Translations under genes and position numbers: made by a program
Notes under the pieces: generated by a model
The model's database searches: none
What the model was told of the DNA's origin: nothing
Seen by the model: the letters and a program-made list of their open reading frames with translations, nothing else
NCBI GenBank assembly: GCA_947447225.1
Contig: CANFJV010000005.1
Coordinates: 1 to 47,476 of the forward strand
Direction: 5' to 3'
From: Acidimicrobiaceae bacterium
Lineage (GTDB): Bacteria; Actinomycetota; Acidimicrobiia; Acidimicrobiales; RAAP-2
DNA: 47,476 nucleotides
Shown here: piece by piece, positions 41,564 through 47,476 of the stretch
Layout of the letters: every line of letters starts with the position of its first letter
How positions within the stretch are numbered: the first letter of the stretch is position 1

Positions 41564-42549
41564 TGGATTCTCCTTGGAATGGTAAAGGAACGGTCGGCGA
41601 GGGTGCCCATGGCGTAGTCCCGATAAAGACCAGCAAACATGGTGGAGGTTCGAGTGGCCCAAGAAACTGCGGCTGGGGAACTTGCTCGGTGAATGAGTTG
41701 GACAATGCCACGTTCTCTCACTTGATACTCAGCAAAGGCACCGGGAAAGTCTTTGACCGCCGCGACATCAATGATTGACCGCCCGCGCACCACTACTCGC
41801 CGGCAACGGTGGGTGTGACCAGCGCTATAGGCAACCAGATTGTCGTGGCGACTCGCCATCTCCATGAACGCTTCAGAGTCACGTTTGTTGAGCGAGCGGT
41901 GTCCATCAGCTGGTGCTTCGTTGAGCACTAACGGATGATGGCCCATCACCATCACCGTGTCTCGCGTTTGCGATGCCGCGTCGGCAATGTCGTGGAGTTG
42001 TTCGGTACTGAGCGAACCACCAACTTCGCCGCTTCGTGCGGTGTCAACGAGCACAATGCGAAGTCCGGGTACGTCAATGAGTTGCACTTGCGTGTCCGCG
42101 ATTCCCTCGGCGTGGTAACTGTCGTGATTGCCGCGAACGTAGGCAACCTTGTCGCCAAAAGTTCCGACGTAGCAATCGAGAAAGGCTTGGAATTCTTCCG
42201 GCCGTCCGGCATTGGTGAGGTCGCCTTTGACAATGACTGCGTCAGGGCAAAGTTGGAGAGCGTCGTCGCACGCAGATCTGTTCATGGTGAGTGGATATGG
42301 GTCCTCGCCGTCGTTCACGCAAAGCGCGTCGCCAATGACCCCTTCAATCTCCCCGCAGGTGGTTTCGCCAAAGTGCACATCGTTCATCGTCACTACTCGG
42401 CTGAGGAGAGGGCCGAGATCGTCCAACGTGCGAAAGTGCAGTTCACCAACGCGGTAGTCGGTGTTCGGCGTGAGGTCGTCCAAGTGCACAATCTCGTCAC
42501 TGCGCACGAGCACTGCGCTGTTCGTGCCAACGCTCACAATTTCTTCCAC
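41560..42549 (-). CDS. Metallophosphoesterase
   Basis: Calcineurin-type phosphoesterase of 329 residues. All five metal motifs are present: D-x-H in NDVHFGE (near 54), GDLTN (near 109), GNHDS (near 139), GHHP (near 203) and GHTHR (near 245). An N-terminal ~45-residue strand-rich segment (VSVGTNSAVLVRSDEIVHL) resembles a fibronectin-like fold. There is no signal peptide. Candidate substrates are cyclic nucleotides or phosphodiesters; being first in an operon with a phosphonate pair, a phosphate-scavenging role is possible. GTG start 42549 lies 6 nt after TAGCCT. Confidence 0.88.
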   Translation of the reverse strand: MEEIVSVGTNSAVLVRSDEIVHLDDLTPNTDYRVGELHFRTLDDLGPLLSRVVTMNDVHFGETTCGEIEGVIGDALCVNDGEDPYPLTMNRSACDDALQLCPDAVIVKGDLTNAGRPEEFQAFLDCYVGTFGDKVAYVRGNHDSYHAEGIADTQVQLIDVPGLRIVLVDTARSGEVGGSLSTEQLHDIADAASQTRDTVMVMGHHPLVLNEAPADGHRSLNKRDSEAFMEMASRHDNLVAYSAGHTHRCRRVVVRGRSIIDVAAVKDFPGAFAEYQVRERGIVQLIHRASSPAAVSWATRTSTMFAGLYRDYAMGTLADRSFTIPRRIQ

Positions 42550-42555
42550 ACCTTG

Positions 42556-42561
42556 AGGCTA
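42556..42561 (-). promoter_or_regulatory. -10 box (TAGCCT) of a leaderless transcript
   Basis: TAGCCT, CAAGGT (6 nt), then GTG at 42549; likely start of the four-gene operon ending with the phnZ-like gene. Confidence 0.45.
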
Positions 42562-42596
42562 CGAGATTGAGGTCGAGTTGTGTGGGCCGTGGCACG

Positions 42597-43499
42597 ATGG
42601 GGGATGTGACCAGCGACAACTCCGACCTCCTCGCACTATCGGCCAGAGTTTCGAGGTCAGTGCAGACCACTGTTGGGTGGATCTTCTGGGATCCGGGCGC
42701 AGTTGCGCGCTACGAGTCCCTCGGACTTCCTGAGCAATTCGCCTCGCCACTTGGCTACATCGCCGCACGCGCAGCGCCGATTGCCGCAGCTGGACCTGAT
42801 GCGGTTATTGGCGCGTTCGGATCCATTTCGCCACTTGGCATTCGGGGACTGTTTGAGTTTCTTGGAGATCGCAGTCGATTTTTCGACTTCGCTGCTGCTC
42901 GAGATGCTGCCGTGCTTGAAGGCCTGTCGACCTACACCCCAACCTATGGACCAGTGCTTGCTGCACTTGGGCCGAAGCTGTGGGAGGTGGTCGATGATCT
43001 TTCTGGGACAGGCCGGGTGTTGTTCTCCGCCCTTCGAGCACAGCCTCGACCGCAAGATCCGGTGCTGTCGGGCTGGCATGCGATCAACGCGGTTCGAGAA
43101 TGGCGTGGCGACACGCACTGGGCACTTGTTGCCACCAACGGACTTGATCACGGTGCCGCGTCAATTCTCCACAATGCCTGGCTTGGATACGAGGCCGATT
43201 GGCTACCAAAGTCACGTGGAACCTCTGAGGCAGATCTCGCTCGAGGGTGGAGCGACCTTCGTCGTCGTGGACTCGCTGATGACCAGGGCGTGACGAGTGC
43301 GGGCATTGATCTGCGCGAAGCCATTGAGGTGGCGACCGATGAGCTCTGCATTCCAATTTGGCGTGCGGTTGGTGTTGACGAAACGCTCACGTTTTGCCAA
43401 CAGGCCGAACCGCCCTGTGAGGTGCTGCTGGGTCGTGTCGATGTCACTGCTGGCGTCAATTACCAGCCAGGGTCGCGGACCCGTCGCCTTCGGAGTTAA
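42597..43499 (+). CDS. SCO6745-family conserved actinobacterial protein
   Basis: Function unknown. The 300-residue helical protein shows the family features: PGAVARYESLGL near 35, a repeated Ala-rich helical region with RAAPIAAAGPDAVIGAF, GDTHWALVATNGLDHGAASILH near 190, and RGWSDLRRRGLADDQGVTSAGIDLR, which looks like a winged helix-turn-helix. DNA binding or a thiol-dependent role has been suggested for such proteins but not shown. ATG at 42597 (GTG 42606 possible). It is 3 bp from the ATP-grasp gene and diverges from the metallophosphoesterase operon. Confidence 0.85.
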   Translation: MGDVTSDNSDLLALSARVSRSVQTTVGWIFWDPGAVARYESLGLPEQFASPLGYIAARAAPIAAAGPDAVIGAFGSISPLGIRGLFEFLGDRSRFFDFAAARDAAVLEGLSTYTPTYGPVLAALGPKLWEVVDDLSGTGRVLFSALRAQPRPQDPVLSGWHAINAVREWRGDTHWALVATNGLDHGAASILHNAWLGYEADWLPKSRGTSEADLARGWSDLRRRGLADDQGVTSAGIDLREAIEVATDELCIPIWRAVGVDETLTFCQQAEPPCEVLLGRVDVTAGVNYQPGSRTRRLRS

Positions 43500-43502
43500 G
43501 CC

Positions 43503-44321
43503 ATGGCCACGGTTGTCCTGCTGACCGCTCCACGCCGAGGAGCACACCGAGGTGGCCCCTCGGCGCGCTATCGCCAAGGAACTGGGCACCCACTCGCTGA
43601 GGCGTTGCTTCGACTCGGTCATGACCCGGTGATGTGGTGGGATGCACCAGATGGGCCGTTGGTTAAGTGCGAGCCTGACCTTGTGGTCTTGCGAGCACTG
43701 TCTGGTCCACAACGAGTCCGTGCGCAAGGTTTTGAGCGAGATGGAGTGCGAGTCGTGAATCGCCTCGCTCCCCATGTGGCGGCGGCGGACAAGTTGCATC
43801 AAGCAACCGTCTTTGTTGACCACGGCATTGCCCACCCGCAAACCCTTTCTCGACACGGAGCCTTTGTTGGCCGAGCAGTGGTGAAGCCGAGGCGAGGTTC
43901 TGGCGGCGACCGAGTCCGAGAGGTGCTGTTGCCAACGGGTTGGTCAACGGTCGAAGCAGATGAGCTCGTGCAACCATTTCTTGAAGTGCTGGCCGACTTT
44001 CGAGTAGTGGTGGTCGGGGGAGAGGTGCTCAGTTGGACGAAGCGTGAACCCGCACCCAATGACTTCCGGACCAATTTGTCCCGTGGGGCAACGGCAAAGC
44101 CGGCAGAGGCGCCCTCACGGCAAGCAACCGAGATCGTGCTCGGGGCTGTAGCGGCACTTCAGTTGGAGATTGCTGGTGTTGACCTTGTGATCACTGACGA
44201 TGGCCCCTTTGTCGTAGAGGTCAATGCCGCAACCACGCTCTATGGGCCAAGTGAAGCGGCGACAGAGCACATTGCCGAGCAAACGGCGCGCTATCTCGAT
44301 TCGCTGCTTATGGCGCCGTGA
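43503..44321 (+). CDS. ATP-grasp ligase, RimK-like
   Basis: Probable peptide or amino-acid ligase of 272 residues. Central elements of the ATP-grasp fold are AVVKPRRGSGGDRV (phosphate loop and Lys), ADELVQPFLEV, DFRVVVVGGEVL, the RimK-type NDFRTNLSRGA, and the metal-binding VDLVITDDGPFVVEVN. The N-terminal ~90 residues (pre-ATP-grasp) include RGGPSARYRQGTGHPL. Targets could be an amino acid, a peptide or a ribosomal protein. GGAG precedes the ATG by 7 nt within the SCO6745 gene, so the two form a pair. Its 3' end overlaps DUF2855 by 14 bp tail to tail. Confidence 0.85.
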   Translation: MATVVLLTAPRRGAHRGGPSARYRQGTGHPLAEALLRLGHDPVMWWDAPDGPLVKCEPDLVVLRALSGPQRVRAQGFERDGVRVVNRLAPHVAAADKLHQATVFVDHGIAHPQTLSRHGAFVGRAVVKPRRGSGGDRVREVLLPTGWSTVEADELVQPFLEVLADFRVVVVGGEVLSWTKREPAPNDFRTNLSRGATAKPAEAPSRQATEIVLGAVAALQLEIAGVDLVITDDGPFVVEVNAATTLYGPSEAATEHIAEQTARYLDSLLMAP

Positions 44322-45393
44322 ATTGGCAAATCATGCCAATCGTTGGGTCAACCCGACCGTCGACGAGTTCTGCATACGCGCGTTGCATGTCGCCTGGACC
44401 AGTCACCGGAGCAATCGTGATGAAGTTCGCAAACTTGGGCAAGCACCGCTCCCATGCCGCGCCAACGGCTTGTTCAAAACCGTCACGGCCCCAGTCGGTG
44501 CGACGTTTGGCAATCTGCACTGGGGCAAAGAGCAACTCTGGCTTTGGCCCTGGAAGGTGTTCTTGAGGGGTTTCGGCTGCATCCCAGTGTGTGTCGCCAA
44601 TGATCATGGACCAACCAAGAAGGTCACCCAAATGGTGGTGGACCTTGGCGGTGACATCTCGTCGACCAGCAACGTCGAAGTAGACGCTTGAGTACTTTGG
44701 CAGTTGGTCCACGTCGTCATAGGTCAGCACCTCGTCGTAACACCCAAGGCTTCGGCAGAACTCCACATTTGCGGCGGACGTGAGGCCAATGACCTCTAGT
44801 CCTTCGAGTTCCGCCAACAACATCGCCGAGCCAATGGCGGTCTTTGAAGAGGCGGAAGAGACAATCGCGGTTGCCGCCCCAAAGCGGTCGTTGTCAATAA
44901 AGAAGTCGACCACGACGAATGACGTCGTAAATAAGGGGCGAAGGAGCATGAGGAGTTCTTCACCTTGTTCGCTGTATAGCGGGTCAGTGGCATTTCTGGC
45001 GTAGCGGTTATAGACGTGGGGAAGCGCACTTCGATGCAGGGCCATGTCGCTGAACCCCGTCTCGTCTGATCGTCCTGGGGTGACAATGAGCTCGGTTGAC
45101 CAGGGGAAATAGCCAAAGACACGCTCACCAACGTGAACGGCGTCACTGAGCGACTCAGTTGCAGTGGCAAAGCCCCACACCGGCATCTTCCGCCACTGGT
45201 CGCCGAGGTTGCCGTCGTAGGGGAAAAAGTCCCAGTATCGCATGAGGTCGCCCATGACGGCATAGGTGATGTTATTGGCCGAAAGGCCAAAACGGTCGAG
45301 CCGAAGGCGCACCTCGCCAGCCCCTAGGGGCCGAGAATCAAGCGATTCCGTGGTGGTTTCTCGCAAATTTGCGGCGTTAATTAAGCAGTCCAT
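44308..45393 (-). CDS. DUF2855 family protein
   Basis: Uncharacterised 361-residue protein resembling the medium-chain dehydrogenase/reductase fold. The family hallmark SANNITYAVMGDLMRYWDFFP is near residue 38; then VWGFATATES, GERVFGYFPWSTEL, and a Rossmann-like part with AIVSSASSKTAIGSAML and GLTSAANVEFCRSLGCYD, matching quinone-reductase-type NADP binding. Natural reaction unknown. ATG at 45393 with GAAAGG upstream; the longer open frame is not conserved. It is divergent from a TetR-like regulator with a palindrome in between, so it is probably the regulated target. Confidence 0.87.
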   Translation of the reverse strand: MDCLINAANLRETTTESLDSRPLGAGEVRLRLDRFGLSANNITYAVMGDLMRYWDFFPYDGNLGDQWRKMPVWGFATATESLSDAVHVGERVFGYFPWSTELIVTPGRSDETGFSDMALHRSALPHVYNRYARNATDPLYSEQGEELLMLLRPLFTTSFVVVDFFIDNDRFGAATAIVSSASSKTAIGSAMLLAELEGLEVIGLTSAANVEFCRSLGCYDEVLTYDDVDQLPKYSSVYFDVAGRRDVTAKVHHHLGDLLGWSMIIGDTHWDAAETPQEHLPGPKPELLFAPVQIAKRRTDWGRDGFEQAVGAAWERCLPKFANFITIAPVTGPGDMQRAYAELVDGRVDPTIGMICQFTAP

Positions 45394-45442
45394 GGTGCGC
45401 CTTTCGTTCTTTGCAGTCTTGCACTTACTGAGAGCAAACTGA

Positions 45443-45454
45443 TGAGTGCACTCA
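45443..45454. promoter_or_regulatory. Palindromic operator candidate TGAGTG-CACTCA
   Basis: Perfect 12-bp palindrome in the 102-bp gap between DUF2855 and the TetR-like gene, with an outer pair ACTGAG (45427-45432) and CTCAGT (45451-45456). It is placed to control both directions. Confidence 0.6.
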
Positions 45455-45482
45455 GTTACCAACATTTCCCTTGGAACTTGCG

Positions 45483-45488
45483 TAAGGT
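45483..45488 (+). promoter_or_regulatory. -10 box (TAAGGT) of the TetR-like gene
   Basis: TAAGGT then 7 nt then ATG at 45496. The AAGG inside could equally act as a weak ribosome binding site if transcription starts further upstream. Confidence 0.35.
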
Positions 45489-45495
45489 AGTGAAC

Positions 45496-46293
45496 ATGGT
45501 GAACAAGACGCCAGTTCGAAAGGTCACACGAGGTCCTCGCCGAAGCAGCGAGCAGATCCGCACGCTCCTTGTTGAGGCGGGTCTGCGCATCGTGGCAGAA
45601 GACGGTCTCGCAAATGGAGCCGAGCACTTGACGTTTAAGCGAGTGTTTGACTACCTCGAGCAACACGAGCAAATCCGCCTCACCCACGCCAGTGTGATCC
45701 GACGAGTCTTTGAGTCCCAAGAGGACTACCAAACCGCAGTGCTCAAAGTGATTGCTACTCGCGGAGCTGAAGATCTCACCTCAGAGGCGAGGACGATTGT
45801 CCACGAAATCATTCTGCAATCGGATTTGTCGACCGAAGAGCTTCGGCGCAAGTGCTTGACCGAAGTAGTTCGTGTTTCGGGAAATACGGCAAGTGAAGTC
45901 CTTCGCACCTCACCAATGTGGCGTGCCTGGATTGGTGTGTGGGCACTTTCTGCGTCAGGCAACCAGTCGACGGCGGCCAAAGAAATCAAAGATGCGCTCA
46001 GTGCAACCTATGACGAGATTGATCGGTCGGCACTCGAGTTCTATACACAAGCCATGGCGATCTTTGGAATCCGATTCAAAAACGGGATTTCCACCCATTC
46101 ATTCACGGTTGCCGCATCATCAATTATTGAGGGCTGTTCACTGCGCGATCTCGTTGATGCCTCAAAGGTTGCTCCGGTTGAGTTGCCAACTGGACCAAAG
46201 GGTGAACTCCAGACCTGGTCACTCCAGAGCATGGCCTTGATGGCGTTGGTTGATTCACTTACTGAAACTGATGCTGAAGCCTTTCCAAACTAA
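45496..46293 (+). CDS. TetR-like transcriptional regulator
   Basis: All-helical regulator of 265 residues. The N-terminal region (about 14-65) reads SSEQIRTLLVEAGLRIVAED, then an unusual longer turn with LTFKRVFDYLEQHEQIRLTH and VIRRVFESQEDY, a variant of the TetR helix-turn-helix with an inserted loop. The C-terminal ~200 residues are helical with no recognisable ligand site. It diverges from DUF2855, and a perfect palindrome lies between. Start at ATG 45496; an upstream in-frame ATG at 45442 overlaps the palindrome and is less likely. Confidence 0.75.
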   Translation: MVNKTPVRKVTRGPRRSSEQIRTLLVEAGLRIVAEDGLANGAEHLTFKRVFDYLEQHEQIRLTHASVIRRVFESQEDYQTAVLKVIATRGAEDLTSEARTIVHEIILQSDLSTEELRRKCLTEVVRVSGNTASEVLRTSPMWRAWIGVWALSASGNQSTAAKEIKDALSATYDEIDRSALEFYTQAMAIFGIRFKNGISTHSFTVAASSIIEGCSLRDLVDASKVAPVELPTGPKGELQTWSLQSMALMALVDSLTETDAEAFPN

Positions 46294-46330
46294 AGAGACC
46301 CTTCGCTGGTCGCTCATTTGTAAGCAATAG

Positions 46331-46359
46331 TTGCAAAAATTTCGGCCTGCGTCTACGGT
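46331..46359 (+). promoter_or_regulatory. Promoter TTGCAA-N17-TACGGT
   Basis: TTGCAA (46331-46336), 17-bp spacer, TACGGT (46354-46359), then 6 nt to an ATG at 46366. One of the better -35/-10 pairs in the window. It drives the mini-ORFs and probably the aminopeptidase. Confidence 0.5.
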
Positions 46360-46365
46360 TCGCTC

Positions 46366-46401
46366 ATGGCTGCGATCTTGACCAAGGCAACGGACGGGTG
46401 A
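46366..46401 (+). CDS. 11-codon leaderless mini-ORF
   Basis: MAAILTKATDG, starting where transcription from the 46331-46359 promoter should begin, and overlapping the next small ORF by GTGA. It could be a leader peptide that couples translation to the following membrane peptide. Too short to prove from sequence. Confidence 0.25.
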   Translation: MAAILTKATDG

Positions 46402-46472
46402 CGTACGTCATTCTTGCTGCCGTTGCACTGGTGATTCTCGCAGCAGTGTTCTTCCCCCCATCGTCGACGTGA
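46398..46472 (+). CDS. 24-residue single-span membrane peptide
   Basis: GTG-started frame encoding MTYVILAAVALVILAAVFFP plus PSST: one uninterrupted hydrophobic helix with a polar tail. Its start overlaps the mini-ORF stop. It resembles small bitopic peptides such as KdpF only in type; no kdp genes are here. The aminopeptidase starts 79 bp later. Confidence 0.4.
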   Translation: MTYVILAAVALVILAAVFFPPSST

Positions 46473-46551
46473 CCATCACGGCGGACTGGGCCACCGGGTA
46501 AATTGACCTTCTCTCGAGGGGTTGGCCCTCGGGTGAGCGCCGGAGAGTTCT

Positions 46552-47476
46552 ATGAGTAATCCCTACCGTCTTGGCACGACCATCGTTCCGGTTGCCTACC
46601 GGTTGACCTTGACGCCAGACCTTGATGCCGCCACGTTCTCTGGGTCCGTTGAGATCGACGTTGAGATCAATGAATCGGTTGTTGAATTTTCCCTCAATGC
46701 CATTGAGCTATCCGTGGGTCCCGCGTCGGTTGCCTCTGGCGGGAAAATCGCCATCTCGAAGACGCAGGTTGCCAACGAGACCTATGAAACCTTGACCTTC
46801 GCGTTCGACCAGCAGTTGCCAGTAGGGCCGGCCACAGTGTCACTCGAGTTCACTGGCATTTTGAATGACCAACTCCATGGGTTTTATCGCTCAACCTTCA
46901 CCGATGCAGACGGTGTCGCCCACACCATTGCCACCACACAGTTCGAGCCAAGCAATGCCCGGAGGGCATTTCCGTGTTTTGACGAGCCGTCACTAAAAGC
47001 CACCTACACCACGACGCTCATCGTGCCCGCCCACTTGCGTGCGTTTTCCAACACCAAAGAGGTTGCGAGTACTGACCTTGGTAATGGAACGAAGAAGGTG
47101 CAGTTCGCACCCACCATGAAGATGTCGACGTATCTCGTGGCCTTTGTTGTTGGGCCGTTTGAGGCAAGTGCTCCAATTGAGGTCGCTGGCACCGAGCTGC
47201 GCGTGATCTACCCCCTTGGCAAGGGGGGTCACCTCATTGACTGGGCGATGGAAGTAGCCACCTTTTCCCTCACGTTCTTCTCTGACTACTTCGACATTGC
47301 CTATCCCGGCGACAAACTCGATCTCGTCGCCATTCCGGACTTTGCTGCCGGCGCAATGGAGAACCTTGGCTGTGTGACCTTCCGAGAAACAGATCTCCTC
47401 ATTGACCCAAGTACCGCAAGTCACCTCGAGATTGAGCGCGTTGCACTCGTCGTCAATCACGAACTTGCGCACATGT
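46552..47476 (+). CDS. pepN: M1-family aminopeptidase (PepN-like), 3' end beyond window
   Basis: Zinc aminopeptidase that trims N-terminal residues from peptides; no signal peptide, so probably cytoplasmic. About 308 codons are visible. The N-terminal beta domain runs from YRLGTTIVPVAYRLTLTPDL; FEPSNARRAFPCFDEPSLKA is the family's conserved DEP segment; the substrate-binding exopeptidase motif GAMEN (near 264-268) and the first zinc motif HELAHM (from about 303) follow, and the window ends directly after it. The second glutamate ligand and the helical C-terminal domain lie outside. ATG with GGAGAG 5 nt upstream. Confidence 0.95.
   Translation, partial: MSNPYRLGTTIVPVAYRLTLTPDLDAATFSGSVEIDVEINESVVEFSLNAIELSVGPASVASGGKIAISKTQVANETYETLTFAFDQQLPVGPATVSLEFTGILNDQLHGFYRSTFTDADGVAHTIATTQFEPSNARRAFPCFDEPSLKATYTTTLIVPAHLRAFSNTKEVASTDLGNGTKKVQFAPTMKMSTYLVAFVVGPFEASAPIEVAGTELRVIYPLGKGGHLIDWAMEVATFSLTFFSDYFDIAYPGDKLDLVAIPDFAAGAMENLGCVTFRETDLLIDPSTASHLEIERVALVVNHELAHM

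Noticed and set aside
40295-41617. Plus-strand open frame of 440 codons opposite phnY and the HNH-like gene
   Set aside because: Antisense shadow; the minus-strand genes carry complete catalytic motifs.

Overview
The window looks like a chromosomal segment of a free-living high-GC Gram-positive bacterium (Actinobacteria; an Acidimicrobiia-like lineage is my best guess, from overall gene style only). Support comes from the rimO-pgsA-cinA-...-recA order, a single-chain 1435-residue Lhr helicase, SCO6745-, DUF4395- and DUF2855-type proteins, a LexA box of the Gram-positive type (CGAAC-N4-GTTCG) before recA, and many -10 boxes lying 6-7 nt before start codons. No base-composition or database calculation was run.

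Layout. 1-2.3 kb is an accessory patch: an IS3 transposase remnant, a fragment of an unknown protein and a complete AbiE type IV toxin-antitoxin pair, running into a sterol-desaturase gene that has lost its 5' half. 2.7-7.2 kb: TetR regulator, tRNA-Ser(TGA), typA/bipA, and two overlapping genes that look like paralogues with a decayed nuclease-type core. 7.2-11.7 kb: a small membrane protein translationally coupled to lhr. 11.7-20.1 kb: three neighbouring giant secreted proteins sharing a seven-copy, ~51-residue propeller-like module joined to different effectors (a Cys-pair repeat array plus possible hydrolase domain, an S53 peptidase, a CHAP domain). 20.1-22.4 kb: DUF4395, a TauE/SafE exporter, EthD and Nudix proteins. 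22.4-30.0 kb: two amino-acid uptake operons, one polar type (SBP-permease-ATPase) and one branched-chain type (livG-F-H-M then livJ, closed by a strong terminator). 30.2-37.6 kb: tRNA-Ser(GCT), rimO-pgsA-cinA-hypothetical in overlapping array, SOS-boxed recA, an acyltransferase and serB. 37.6-47.5 kb: aldo/keto reductase, rsgA, a four-gene operon with a phnY/phnZ-like oxidative phosphonate pair, an SCO6745 protein and ATP-grasp enzyme, a divergent DUF2855/TetR pair with a palindromic operator, and the 5' part of an M1 aminopeptidase cut by the window end.

How genes fit together. Most of the window is housekeeping with an emphasis on scavenging: peptidases and a cell-wall hydrolase outside the cell, two amino-acid transporters, an intracellular aminopeptidase, and a route that would release phosphate from aminophosphonates. 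Genes are packed tightly, with many 4-bp start/stop overlaps. Twelve genes carry a TANNNT hexamer (mostly TAG-N-N-T) 6 or 7 nt before their start codon, which predicts leaderless transcripts and was used to choose several starts.
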